The notes below the pieces were generated by a model that was not told the origin of the DNA, did not search any database, and saw only the letters and a list, made by a program, of their open reading frames with translations. 64,000 bases of DNA from an uncultured Bacilli bacterium. GTDB taxonomy: Bacteria; Bacillota_I; Bacilli_A; RF39; UBA660. Where the stretch lies: positions 62,001-126,000 of the forward strand of contig CAKPKL010000005.1 of assembly GCA_934167485.1 (NCBI GenBank), written 5' to 3'. Positions 1 to 9,167 of the stretch are shown piece after piece (positions within the stretch are counted from its first letter, which is position 1; each line of letters starts with the position of its first letter). The translations under genes and the position numbers were made by a program.

Positions 1-10
1 GAATTTATGG

Positions 11-16
11 TATAAT
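11..16 (+). promoter_or_regulatory. -10 element of small membrane protein gene
   Basis: TATAAT lies 25 bases before the start codon at 41. The -35 box would fall before the window edge, so only half of the promoter can be seen. Confidence 0.5.
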
Positions 17-40
17 TAAAATTGAAAGGAGATAGGTAAT

Positions 41-331
41 ATGAAGGTGTTTGATATAACAAAAAAAGAATATAAAAACTATTCTAAAAAATTTAAAAAA
101 ACTTATATAGGAAGACAATATTTTTATTCAAATATTGTATTATTGATATTTTTAATTATAACCTCAGGTTATTGTGGATATAATATACCTATATCTAATG
201 AAGTAGATAAAATAAATAATATGTATTCATTTTTATTTTCATTAATAATATTATTAATAATTTGGATAGGTTATTGTATTTCAATTATAAGATATGAAAA
301 ATTATTACATCAATTTATAAATAATAAATAG
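41..331 (+). CDS. Small two-TM membrane protein, unknown function
   Basis: This 96-residue protein begins 9 bases after an AAAGGAG ribosome binding site. It has a lysine-rich N-terminus (about residues 1-25), a membrane segment at about 31-50, a short extracytoplasmic loop, a second membrane segment at about 61-83 and a short basic C-terminal tail. No catalytic motif or family signature is recognisable. It has its own promoter and is followed by ychF after about 60 bases. The start and the membrane topology are well supported; the function is unknown. Confidence 0.7.
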   Translation: MKVFDITKKEYKNYSKKFKKTYIGRQYFYSNIVLLIFLIITSGYCGYNIPISNEVDKINNMYSFLFSLIILLIIWIGYCISIIRYEKLLHQFINNK

Positions 332-394
332 ATATTCATTCTCGTTGTATTTTTATTAGTTTTATAGTAAACTAGTATGTAAGAGGTGTTTGAA

Positions 395-1495
395 ATGAGT
401 TTAACAGCAGGAATAGTAGGTTTACCAAATGTAGGTAAAAGTACATTATTTAATGCAATTACAAAAAAAAATATTTTAGCAGCTAATTATCCATTTGCTA
501 CTATAGATCCAAATGTAGGAGTGGTAATAGTACCCGATAAAAGATTAGAATTTTTAAATAATTTATATAATCCAAAAAGCTTAGTTCCAACTACATTTGA
601 ATTTACAGATATAGCAGGATTGGTAAAAGGAGCATCTCTAGGAGAAGGTTTAGGAAATAAATTTTTATCTCACATAAGAGAAGTAGATGCTATATGTGAA
701 GTTGTTAGATGTTTTGAAAACAGTGACATAATACACGTAGAAAATGAAATTAATCCAATAAGAGATATAGAAATAATTGAAGTTGAACTTATATTAGCTG
801 ATTTAGAAGTAGTAGAAAATAGATTTAATAAAATAGGTAAAAAAGCAGCTTTATCTAAAGACAAAGAAGTACAAAAAGAAGCAGCTATACTAACTAAATT
901 AAAAGCAGCTTTAGAAAAAAATATTCCTATTAGAAGAATAGAGTTAACAGAAGACGAAAAGTTATATATTAAACCATTTAATTTACTTACAAGTAAGCCA
1001 ATTATTTATGTAGCAAATGTTTCTGAAGATGATTTGCTTTTAGGTGATAATAAATATATAGGCCAAGTAAGAGAATATGCTAAAAAGGATAATGCATCAG
1101 TTGTAGTAATATGTGCTAAAACTGAGTCAGATTTAGTTGATATGAGTGATGAAGAAAAGAAAGAATTTTTAAATGAACTTGGTGTAGATTCAAGTGGACT
1201 TGATAAGTTAATTCAAGCTTCATATTCTTTGTTAGGATTAAAAACATTTTTTACAGCTGGTGAGGATGAGTGCCGTGCCTGGACATTTAAGGATGGTATG
1301 AAAGCTCCAGAATGTGCTGGAATAATACATACAGATTTTCAAAAAGGATTTATAAAAGCAGAAGTAATGAGTTATGAAGATTTGGAAAAATATGGAAGTG
1401 AGAAATCAGTAAAAGAAGCTGGTAAAATGCGTTTAGAGGGAAAAGATTATATAATGCAAGATGGTGATATCTGTTACTTTAGATTTAATGTATAG
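395..1495 (+). CDS. ychF: YchF/OLA1-type ribosome-associated ATPase
   Basis: The protein is 366 residues, the usual YchF length. The P-loop GLPNVGKST is at residues 9-17, with switch region DPNVGVV and the DIAGLVKGAS motif (G3) typical of the Obg-like family. The C-terminal TGS-like domain carries CRAWTFKDG and ends DICYFRFNV, the standard YchF end. A GTG at 386 is in frame, but the conserved N-terminus MSLTAGIVGLPN and the spacing from AGAGGTG favour the ATG at 395. YchF is a cytosolic ATPase that binds 70S ribosomes and is linked to stress responses. The next gene follows after 8 bases, so the two probably share a transcript. Confidence 0.97.
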   Translation: MSLTAGIVGLPNVGKSTLFNAITKKNILAANYPFATIDPNVGVVIVPDKRLEFLNNLYNPKSLVPTTFEFTDIAGLVKGASLGEGLGNKFLSHIREVDAICEVVRCFENSDIIHVENEINPIRDIEIIEVELILADLEVVENRFNKIGKKAALSKDKEVQKEAAILTKLKAALEKNIPIRRIELTEDEKLYIKPFNLLTSKPIIYVANVSEDDLLLGDNKYIGQVREYAKKDNASVVVICAKTESDLVDMSDEEKKEFLNELGVDSSGLDKLIQASYSLLGLKTFFTAGEDECRAWTFKDGMKAPECAGIIHTDFQKGFIKAEVMSYEDLEKYGSEKSVKEAGKMRLEGKDYIMQDGDICYFRFNV

Positions 1496-1503
1496 GAGGG
1501 TGT

Positions 1504-2172
1504 ATGAAATTTTTTTGTGAATATTGTGGTGCTAGAATAGATGCTCAAAGAGATGATAAATGTCCACATTGTGGAGCATCTTTTAATAATAATAAAACTT
1601 ATAAAAAATTAGAAGAACAAAAAAATCGTGAAGAAGAGTCTAATGCTCAAATTAAACAGGAAATTGTTAAACATACATTAAGTGCATTTAAATTTTCTAG
1701 AATTTTCTTTTTTGTGCCTATTGTAATTTTTGTAGTAGTATTAACAATTATCATTGTTGCTTTTGTTAATATTAGTAAAGATTCTACAGATGATATATTT
1801 AATAAAGATAATGATCATGAGGTTACTGTAAATCTAAATGAATTTGGTAGTACATCAGAGTATAAAGCAAAAGTAACTAAGTATGAACAAACTGAAAGTT
1901 TTATGAAAACAACTGAAGAAGGCTATGAATATATAAAATTTTATTTAATTGTAGAAAATACTTCAGGTAAACAAATCAAAAGTGAAGATGTTAATTGTTT
2001 AGTTGATGGAATAGCGCAGGATAATGATTTTTCATCAGGTTATTCAACATTACCATTTTTTATAAGTAAAGGTTTGACTGTACAAGGGACTGCTACTTTT
2101 AAAGTACCAACGAGTGCAACAAGCTATGATATAAAATATGGCGACAACATAGTTATACATATAGAAAAATAA
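1504..2172 (+). CDS. Zinc-ribbon membrane protein with DUF4352-like domain
   Basis: This 222-residue protein starts 3 bases after AGGAGGG. It has an N-terminal zinc ribbon (CEYCGAR at about residues 5-11 and CPHCGA at about 21-26), a lysine/glutamate-rich linker, one membrane helix at about 66-90 and an extracytoplasmic beta-rich domain. The pattern resembles DUF4352/telokin-like proteins (VTVNLNEFG, then YIKFYLIVENTSGKQI). Cytoplasmic zinc ribbon plus external sandwich is a common Firmicutes architecture without a known reaction. The gene is probably cotranscribed with ychF and ends about 100 bases before a bidirectional terminator. Confidence 0.8.
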   Translation: MKFFCEYCGARIDAQRDDKCPHCGASFNNNKTYKKLEEQKNREEESNAQIKQEIVKHTLSAFKFSRIFFFVPIVIFVVVLTIIIVAFVNISKDSTDDIFNKDNDHEVTVNLNEFGSTSEYKAKVTKYEQTESFMKTTEEGYEYIKFYLIVENTSGKQIKSEDVNCLVDGIAQDNDFSSGYSTLPFFISKGLTVQGTATFKVPTSATSYDIKYGDNIVIHIEK

Positions 2173-2273
2173 AAGTTTACTTAATAATAGATTTTTAATA
2201 AATATTAATGAGTTTAGAAACGTTAAATTTAAGTAAAATTGTAATTTGGTAATAACAAAATAATTAATAAAAG

Positions 2274-2300
2274 ACCCTACTATTTATTAGTAGGGTTTTC
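2274..2300. terminator. Bidirectional rho-independent terminator
   Basis: ACCCTAC (2274-2280) pairs with GTAGGGT (2290-2296) across a 9-base loop, with A-rich and T-rich flanks. It serves the zinc-ribbon gene on + and the XRE gene on -. Confidence 0.75.
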
Positions 2301-2518
2301 TTCATCTAATGGCTTAAAGAATTCTCTAATATCTAATCCAAGTGCATCAGCAATTCTACCAAGAAACCTCTTTGCATTTTTTTACTTTCAATTTTAGCAA
2401 TGTAATTCATTGTAATTCCTGCTTTATCAGCAAGTTGCTGTTGAGTAAGTCCATTTTCTTCACGTAATCTTTTAATATTATACCTAATAATATCAAAGTA
2501 ATAGGTGTCACTATGCAT
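2280..2518 (-). pseudogene. XRE-family regulator split by a one-base deletion in poly-A
   Basis: The reading frame from 2518 encodes a helix-turn-helix (LREENGLTQQQLADKAG, then ITMNYIAKIESKK) and then shifts. The following bases encode a natural continuation in another frame, AKRFLGRIADALGLDI, ending with a proper stop at 2280-2282. Restoring one A in the run of seven (2377-2383 on +) would give a single protein of about 79 residues. That is a compact XRE repressor with a conserved hydrophobic C-terminal helix. An AGGAAGG ribosome binding site precedes the ATG. The event could be a true frameshift, slippage-based switching or a sequencing error. Confidence 0.75.
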
Positions 2519-2543
2519 TATTTATCACCTTCCTCTTTTATTA

Positions 2544-2571
2544 TGGACAAATGTCCAGTATGCGATATAAT
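2544..2571 (+). promoter_or_regulatory. Palindromic operator overlapping a divergent promoter
   Basis: TGGACA-AA-TGTCCA (2544-2557) is a perfect 6+6 inverted repeat just upstream of the XRE gene. On the + strand TGGACA is followed 16 bases later by TATAAT (2566-2571), so a bound repressor would cover the -35 box of a rightward promoter. XRE repressors usually bind such sites next to their own gene. Target assignment is inference. Confidence 0.5.
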
Positions 2572-2675
2572 GAATAATAGAAGGATTACCGTTGAGGAAT
2601 AAATGTTACAAAATTTTAAAATTAGTTTATATTGAAATATTAAAGTAGATAATATTGATTAACTATAAAAAAACA

Positions 2676-2704
2676 TTGACTGATTCACCTATAAATTGTA
2701 TACT
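2676..2704 (+). promoter_or_regulatory. Promoter of the dockerin protease operon
   Basis: TTGACT (2676-2681), a 17-base spacer and TATACT (2699-2704), about 55 bases before the ATG at 2764. Close match to the vegetative sigma consensus. Confidence 0.75.
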
Positions 2705-2763
2705 TTTATTAGTAGAAGGTGTTGGTTAAGTATTATATTTTTATTGTAAGGAGATGAAGAGTT

Positions 2764-5700
2764 ATGAAAAAATTAAAATTATATTATTTTTTAATGCCTA
2801 TAGCAATCATCTTGTTGTTGATTGTAAATAATAACAACAAGATTGATAAAGTAGATATAGATAAATTACTTTTATCAAAAGAATATGCTTATTTGCCTAC
2901 AGAAGCAAAGGAATATATAAAAGACGTTTATAAAACTAGTGGTGAAGTTATTTTAACTGAAAAGAACAAGAAATATAATACGCCATATTTAAACCCTCAA
3001 TACGTAGAATATTTAACTTATTCAGATGAACAAAAAAGTGCTGAAGAAGTGATTCCTACAATTTTTACAGTTGATTATTCAAATATTAAAACACAAAATT
3101 CGTATAATTTGCCTAGCAGTTATGATTTAAGAGACGTTGATGGGAATAATTATATGACACCAGTTAGAGATCAGGGTAATTTAGGTCTTTGTTGGACTTT
3201 TGCAACAGCAGGGGCATTAGAATCATATTTATTAAAAACAACTAATACGTCATATACTTCAGAATCACAATTGATTTCAGAAAGACAGATTGATTATTTA
3301 ACATCTACAAATGGTATAAATGATTACAAAAGTGAATATACATCTTTTATAAGTAGAAAACTTGGGGATGGTGGGAATTTTTATATTTCTACGGTTGCTA
3401 TGGCAAATGGAGTTTCTTCCTTTGATTATAATTCATTTAAAGCATATGATGATAGTGATTTAAGTAAAATGGAATTATCAGATGTAATAAATTATAGTAA
3501 ATCATTATATGAGATTAATTCAACAATTAATTTTCCAAATTTAGGACTTAGAGAATCAACAGAAGAATTAACAGATAAAGAAAAAAATATAAGAACTAAT
3601 TTTTTGAATGAAGTAAAATCTAGCATAATGAAAAATGGTGCTGCATATGTTTCTACCTATATGAACTCAACTTGTAAGTATGTCGATCCTAATCTAAATG
3701 AAACTGTCATAGATGTTTACAATTGTTCAGAAACAGGTGGACATGCCATGGGGATAATTGGTTGGAACGATGATTTAGAATATTCTTATTGTGCTGATAC
3801 AACAACTCATAATAGTGATATTTCTTCTTGTAAAAGAATAGTAAAAGGAAAAGGTGTATGGATTTTAAAAAATTCTTGGGGAGATAGTACTCAACATCCA
3901 TATCTTACATATGATTCTTTATATTCTAATATTAGTTTTATTGATGGAGTATCAAGTAAAGATGAAAAAAACTGGGATAATAACTATATTCTTGGAAGTC
4001 AAATAGAAAATACACAAAGTAGTATGTATTACATATCAAATACAAAAATTAAAAATCAAGAAATATTAAAGAAAATTAAGTTTATTACTAGTTCTTCCAA
4101 TTCTTCATTTGATATCAAAATATCAACATCAACAGGAGATTATACAACAATTAAAGCAAATTCAGATTTACCGGGTCTTATTACAGTAGAAATGCCAGAT
4201 ATTGTAATAGATAAAAATACAAGAGTTGTTATAGAAGGTAAAGATTCTTATTATATAGACAAAGTAAGTTTTTTTACATCTAACATTGATAACGAACCCT
4301 ATATCAATTTAGATGAGTATAATAATGAAAGTATATCAGATACTCAATTTAGGTTATATTCAGAAACAAAAAATATAGATTCAGGCTCAGTACTTGCTTA
4401 CAAAGTGTATGATTCTGAAAATCAAGATGTAAGCAATAATTTTGAATTTTTAAACACTGTAGTAGCAGAAAATAATGTAAATACTTTAGTTAATATATCT
4501 AATACTTTAGAAACAGGAGATTATAGAATAGATGTTATTTATAATTCTAACGTCATATCTCAAACTAATATAAAGTATACTAGAATGGAAGGTTCTGGAA
4601 CGAAAGAAGATCCATATATTATTACTAATTCTACTCAATTAAATCAAATTCGAAACGATTTAGATGGTTATTATGAACTTGCAAACGATATTGATTTAAG
4701 TCAGGTTACAAGTCCAGGAGGTAAATTGTCACTTTCATCAGACTTGTGCCCACAAGGTTTTGGTTGGGAAGCTATAAATGGTTTTAGTGGTACACTAGAT
4801 GGAAAAGGACATACAATTAAAGGTTTATACCAAAATAATTACTTAACTTGTGAATTTGGTACAGAATATAATAATAAAGGAAATGGTCTGTTTGGTAATA
4901 TTATAGGTAATGTAACGATTAAAAATATTATTTTAGATGGTTTTAATATGAATTGTCAGAATGGGTATTGTGGTATTGTTGCATCACAGTATTATGCTTA
5001 CATGAAAGAAGATGGAAGTATAGATTATTATGATGAAAATGAATATACTGCCACATTTGAAAATATAGCAGTAACAAATAGTAAAATTAATGGATCTGGT
5101 AATCCGGCATATGGAGGGGGATTATTTGGTTCACTAAATTCATATGGGAATATAAATATTTCTAACATTTATTTAAATATGAAGTCAAATCTTAGTAAAT
5201 TATTCGATAAATCATTTTTAGCTAGTGAAATAAATGGTAATAATGTTTTAATTCAAAATATTCAATTAGCAGGTGATATGACAGGTAACTATTCAGATGG
5301 TAGTGGAGATGCAGTATTAATTTATAAAATGGAATCTAGTGGGTTAACGTCAATTAAAAATATTCTATCCACAGTAACAGCAAAAAATGTTACAAGTAAT
5401 TTAATAGGTAATACTATTACTAGTGGTGGTACTGGTAAAATTGAAGTAGATGGAGTAAACATAATAAATATAAATAATAAACCTATATGTAATGGTGTTG
5501 GCTGTTCGTCTGTTACCAATGTAAATATTTATGATTATAATACTCAATTAAATGAGTTCACAAAGAAAGAAAATTATGAAACTTGGGAAAATTTTGATGA
5601 TAACTGGGTTATTAAAACGATAGATGGTATTCCTAGAATCCCTATGCTTAAATTTTTAAACTATGATTATACAAAAATGACAGATATAACAATAAAACAT

Positions 5701-7059
5701 GAATTAAATAAAAAAGTGAATTTATATGAATATATAAGTCCAGATGCAGAATTTGCAAAAAGAATAAATTATAAATCTAATGATGAAAGCATAATTAAGA
5801 TAGATTCTGATGGAGTATTAATACCACAATCAACGGGAAAAACAACAATACATGTTGAAAGTTTGTATGATGGTTATATAAATGATATACCTATTGTTGT
5901 AGAGTATAAGCCACATTATACAATTCACTTTGATTCAAATCCAAATGATAATAAAGAAATTAAAGGATCAATGAATAGTATTGAAGTAGAAGCAGGTCAA
6001 TCCTTTACATTGCCTGCCAACCAATTTACTCAGCAATATTCTGAATTTAAGGAATGGAATACAAAGGCAGATGGTTCCGGAACATCTTATTTAGATCTTT
6101 CAGAAATTCCAGCTATGAATGATAAAGATGAAATTACTCTATATGTTCAGTGGTGGGGTAAAGAAAGAATCGTAACATTCGATGCAAATGGTGGAACTGT
6201 AGATCCTGACAAAAAGGTTGTTCGCTATTATTCAGAATATGGGGAACTACCAATTCCAATTCGTCCAGGATATGGTTTTAAGATGTGGCTAATTAAAGGT
6301 GGCAACGTATATGCTGATGCATTTGTTTCGCATTTTGCAAAAGAATTCATTGCTAGCTGGGTAGAAAATGCTTACACAATTAAATATGATGCAAATGGTG
6401 GAGTAATTAAAGATGAATATAAAAAAGATCAAACATATAAAATTTCAGATTCTGTAGCAACTAGTTATGCAGAAAACGGAAAAGACGCAACTATCAATAA
6501 AAATATTTATGAAAAAGCAGGATATAAGTTTAAAGAATGGAATACAAAGGCAGATGGAACTGGGAATTCATATAAAGAATTAGAAAAAATAAATTTTGAT
6601 AATGTAGAAAATTCCATGTTTAGTTTGTATGCAATATGGGAAGAAGATTTTGATTATGTTATAAATAATTATGATGTCGATGAAATTGATAAGCATATAG
6701 ATTTTATAGATATTAATACGACAGTTTCAGATTTTAAAAATAATATTAATTTAAATTCAGGGTATACAATAGAAGTTGATTATAAAACTGTTAATGGCAA
6801 AGATTTGTTATATACAGGTGGTAAAACAAAAATTTATAAAAACAACGAATTGTATTCTGAATATCAAAATATAATCAGAGGAGATGTTAATGGAAACGCT
6901 GTAATAGATATAATAGATTATATAAGAATTATGAAAGATATTATGGGATCTTCAAAATTAACAGGTGTTTATTATAAAGCTGCTGATGTAAATAAAAATG
7001 GAATTATAGACATAATAGATTATATAAGGATTATGAAGATGATAATGGAGGGAAATTAA
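2764..7059 (+). CDS. Secreted papain-family (C1) protease with InlB-type repeats and a C-terminal dockerin
   Basis: This 1431-residue protein starts after AAGGAG. A signal peptide or anchor (residues 1-24) is followed by a C1A peptidase domain. The catalytic set is complete: Gln137 and Cys143 in DQGNLGLCWTFA, His327 in GGHAMGIIGW, and Asn370 in LKNSWG. Next come a beta-helix/GLUG-like stretch (about 620-990; KEDPYIITNSTQLNQI, GTLDGKGHTIKGL) and a Big-like domain (about 980-1048). Three Listeria-Bacteroides repeats follow (about 1050-1295; FDANGGT, EWNTKADG). A type I dockerin with two calcium loops is at about 1372-1429 (GDVNGNAVIDIIDYIRIM and ADVNKNGIIDIIDYIRIM). It is probably an extracellular protease held at the surface through a cohesin-like partner. 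The stop overlaps the start of the next gene, so translation is probably coupled. Confidence 0.93.
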   Translation: MKKLKLYYFLMPIAIILLLIVNNNNKIDKVDIDKLLLSKEYAYLPTEAKEYIKDVYKTSGEVILTEKNKKYNTPYLNPQYVEYLTYSDEQKSAEEVIPTIFTVDYSNIKTQNSYNLPSSYDLRDVDGNNYMTPVRDQGNLGLCWTFATAGALESYLLKTTNTSYTSESQLISERQIDYLTSTNGINDYKSEYTSFISRKLGDGGNFYISTVAMANGVSSFDYNSFKAYDDSDLSKMELSDVINYSKSLYEINSTINFPNLGLRESTEELTDKEKNIRTNFLNEVKSSIMKNGAAYVSTYMNSTCKYVDPNLNETVIDVYNCSETGGHAMGIIGWNDDLEYSYCADTTTHNSDISSCKRIVKGKGVWILKNSWGDSTQHPYLTYDSLYSNISFIDGVSSKDEKNWDNNYILGSQIENTQSSMYYISNTKIKNQEILKKIKFITSSSNSSFDIKISTSTGDYTTIKANSDLPGLITVEMPDIVIDKNTRVVIEGKDSYYIDKVSFFTSNIDNEPYINLDEYNNESISDTQFRLYSETKNIDSGSVLAYKVYDSENQDVSNNFEFLNTVVAENNVNTLVNISNTLETGDYRIDVIYNSNVISQTNIKYTRMEGSGTKEDPYIITNSTQLNQIRNDLDGYYELANDIDLSQVTSPGGKLSLSSDLCPQGFGWEAINGFSGTLDGKGHTIKGLYQNNYLTCEFGTEYNNKGNGLFGNIIGNVTIKNIILDGFNMNCQNGYCGIVASQYYAYMKEDGSIDYYDENEYTATFENIAVTNSKINGSGNPAYGGGLFGSLNSYGNINISNIYLNMKSNLSKLFDKSFLASEINGNNVLIQNIQLAGDMTGNYSDGSGDAVLIYKMESSGLTSIKNILSTVTAKNVTSNLIGNTITSGGTGKIEVDGVNIININNKPICNGVGCSSVTNVNIYDYNTQLNEFTKKENYETWENFDDNWVIKTIDGIPRIPMLKFLNYDYTKMTDITIKHELNKKVNLYEYISPDAEFAKRINYKSNDESIIKIDSDGVLIPQSTGKTTIHVESLYDGYINDIPIVVEYKPHYTIHFDSNPNDNKEIKGSMNSIEVEAGQSFTLPANQFTQQYSEFKEWNTKADGSGTSYLDLSEIPAMNDKDEITLYVQWWGKERIVTFDANGGTVDPDKKVVRYYSEYGELPIPIRPGYGFKMWLIKGGNVYADAFVSHFAKEFIASWVENAYTIKYDANGGVIKDEYKKDQTYKISDSVATSYAENGKDATINKNIYEKAGYKFKEWNTKADGTGNSYKELEKINFDNVENSMFSLYAIWEEDFDYVINNYDVDEIDKHIDFIDINTTVSDFKNNINLNSGYTIEVDYKTVNGKDLLYTGGKTKIYKNNELYSEYQNIIRGDVNGNAVIDIIDYIRIMKDIMGSSKLTGVYYKAADVNKNGIIDIIDYIRIMKMIMEGN

Positions 7060-8444
7060 TGAAAAGAAAATATATAATTATTTTAATTTTAACTTTGGTA
7101 TTATTACCACTTAAAGCACTTGCAGCTGGAGGATTTGGTGTATCTAATTCAAGTGTTAGTATGTATCCAGGTGAAACAATGACAATTACAATTTCTTCAT
7201 ATAATGCAGTTGGTAAATTAAATATTTCGTCTTCAAATGCAGGTGTAGCATCCGTTAATATAGGAAGTTTGTTTATTCAAAATCCTGGATCAAGTGGAAG
7301 TATAACAATAACAGCAAATAGTGTTGGTTCATCTACAATCTCAGTTGTCGCTTCAGATAATTTTGCAACAATGGATGAAGAAATATTAGCAGGCCAAACA
7401 CAAACTATAGTGGTAAATGTTGTTGAACGACCAGCGCCAACACCAGAACCAGCACCAGTTCAACAGCCAAATAATAATAAGAATAACAACAATAATGGAC
7501 ATTCAAATAATGTGACTAAATCTGATAAGTCAACAAACAACAAATTAAAAAGTTTATCTATTGAAGGTTACAAACTTGACAAAATTGATGAAAATAATTA
7601 TTCGCTTACAGTGCCAAATAATGTAACAAGTATAAATTTAGTTGCTGAAGCTGAAGATAGTAAAGCAAAGATAAATGGTATTGGAAATAAAGAAATAGTT
7701 GTAGGCGAAAACATTTTTGAAATTATTGTTGTTTCAGAGTCTGGATCTGAAAATAAAATTAATGTTAAAGTAATAAGAAAAGATGGATATTACTTAGAAG
7801 ATTTGGATAAGGTTTTGAAAGATAATAATATAACAAATGTTCAAATAATCATAAATAAAAACAATAAAATAAAAAAAGAACATCTAAAAAGTATAAAATC
7901 AAGTAAAAAAATTATAAATTTTAATTATTATGATGAAAATAAAAAATTAATATATAGTTGGCAACTTGATGGTGGCAAAATCAAAGATATAAATGATATA
8001 AATACTGATATAACATTTTCTTCAGAAAATGATGATAAAATTTATAAAAAATCTAATTATGCTAGTGGAATGATATTAAATTTTGCTCATACAGGTAATT
8101 TGCCATCTGGAACAAAAATAAAAATTTATGTAGGTGATAGGTATAAAGATGGTAGTGTTTTAAATATTTATCAATATAATACAAAAAGTATGGAATTAGA
8201 TTTTGTTAAAAATAATATAATTTCTAAAGATGGGTATATAGAATTCGATATAAATCATTGTTCAGAATATTTTATTACAATGTCAAAAATACCTAATTCT
8301 ATATCATCAAAAAGCAATAACAGTTTTATTATAATTAGTGTAATAGAATTTTTGGTTATTGTATGGGGTGTAATATATTATTTTATAAAGACAAAATTCA
8401 AAACCAAACCAAATAAAAATATTATGAATAATTATCAACAATAA
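7059..8444 (+). CDS. Membrane-anchored surface protein with Ig-like and cadherin-like domains
   Basis: The ATG overlaps the TAA of the dockerin protease, which implies coupled expression. The 461-residue product has a signal peptide (residues 1-22, ending ALA-A), a bacterial Ig-like domain (about 25-125; SMYPGETMTITI), a Pro/Asn-rich linker (about 126-160) and a cadherin-like beta-sandwich (about 163-240; LKSLSIEGYKLDK). A further beta-rich region follows, then one C-terminal membrane helix (about 425-447) with a basic tail. There is no LPXTG motif. Its position suggests it displays or binds the dockerin protease, but no classical cohesin signature is visible. The partner role is inference. 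Confidence 0.8.
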   Translation: MKRKYIIILILTLVLLPLKALAAGGFGVSNSSVSMYPGETMTITISSYNAVGKLNISSSNAGVASVNIGSLFIQNPGSSGSITITANSVGSSTISVVASDNFATMDEEILAGQTQTIVVNVVERPAPTPEPAPVQQPNNNKNNNNNGHSNNVTKSDKSTNNKLKSLSIEGYKLDKIDENNYSLTVPNNVTSINLVAEAEDSKAKINGIGNKEIVVGENIFEIIVVSESGSENKINVKVIRKDGYYLEDLDKVLKDNNITNVQIIINKNNKIKKEHLKSIKSSKKIINFNYYDENKKLIYSWQLDGGKIKDINDINTDITFSSENDDKIYKKSNYASGMILNFAHTGNLPSGTKIKIYVGDRYKDGSVLNIYQYNTKSMELDFVKNNIISKDGYIEFDINHCSEYFITMSKIPNSISSKSNNSFIIISVIEFLVIVWGVIYYFIKTKFKTKPNKNIMNNYQQ

Positions 8445-8456
8445 CTTGTTGATAAT

Positions 8457-8496
8457 AAAACAACAACATTATAAAACAAATGCTGTTGTTTTTTTT
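8457..8496. terminator. Terminator between convergent genes
   Basis: AAACAACA pairs with TGTTGTTT (8484-8491) and a T-run follows. The reverse strand also ends in a U-rich tail, so the site can serve the surface protein operon and the convergent membrane gene. Confidence 0.7.
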
Positions 8497-8510
8497 ATGC
8501 ACATACTTTA

Positions 8511-8996
8511 TTAATGTTTTATTAATAAAGTTAAAAATAAATCAATAACAAATAAAGTTATCAACATATAACTTAAAATTTTTGGGATTTTATACACAAT
8601 TTTATCTATCAAAGGTTTAAAAAAATAAATAACAAGTATACCACTTATTCCCCAAATAAGTGCCATTTCTATAGAAGTATACTTTCCAATATTTAATTTA
8701 TGATTTGAATAATCCCATAATTCAGTATGAAAAATCCATTTAATTAAATATCCACCAATGAATTCTATTACAGCAAGTCCAATGGAGCATATAAAAAATA
8801 ATAAAATAATTTTAATAAATTTATTAACTTTTAATTTTTCTATAAATTTATTTATAAGCAAAATAATAATTACACCGATACCATAGATAGGAGTCCAATA
8901 ACTTATTAAAATACCACTTTCACCATTTGAGTAAAAAAATGTTTCTATGAAGTGTCCTAGTATAGAAAAAATAAAAAAATAATTTACATAATACAT
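8511..8996 (-). CDS. Putative membrane permease, CmpB-like (PF06541 type)
   Basis: The 161-residue product starts at 8996 (MYYVNYFFIF) after GGTGAT. Longer in-frame starts up to 9248 run through the rpsF promoter and look unnatural. Four to five hydrophobic segments are seen. The motifs GHFIETFFY, YWTPIYGIG, EFIGGYLIKWIFHTELWDYS and the tryptophan/asparagine pattern match the putative ABC-transporter permease family often annotated as CmpB-like. Substrate unknown. The gene is convergent with the surface protein and divergent from rpsF. An inverted repeat (8506-8530) overlaps its 3' end. Confidence 0.75.
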   Translation of the reverse strand: MYYVNYFFIFSILGHFIETFFYSNGESGILISYWTPIYGIGVIIILLINKFIEKLKVNKFIKIILLFFICSIGLAVIEFIGGYLIKWIFHTELWDYSNHKLNIGKYTSIEMALIWGISGILVIYFFKPLIDKIVYKIPKILSYMLITLFVIDLFLTLLIKH

Positions 8997-9074
8997 ATAA
9001 TCACCAGTAATATTATGTAAGAAATTAAATTTTTGATACAATAATATAAATTTAATAAATATAATTAAATAAGG

Positions 9075-9103
9075 TTTACAAATAAAAAAAAGTTTGTTAT
9101 AAT
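9075..9103 (+). promoter_or_regulatory. rpsF operon promoter
   Basis: TTTACA (9075-9080), 17-base spacer, TATAAT (9098-9103). Confidence 0.8.
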
Positions 9104-9167
9104 CTAAAGCGAGTAAGAAATTTACTCCTTGTTCGAAAGAACCAAAGACCATAAGGAGGTGTAAGAA
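9104..9167 (+). promoter_or_regulatory. rpsF-ssb-rpsR 5' leader with two hairpins
   Basis: The leader can fold GAGTAA/TTACTC (9111-9116 with 9122-9127) and GTTC-GAAA-GAAC (9131-9142). CTCCTT (9125-9130) is also complementary to AAGGAG of the ribosome binding site (9153-9158), so alternative pairing could hide it. Many bacteria regulate this operon by an S6:S18 leader. Membership in that class was not tested. Confidence 0.45.
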
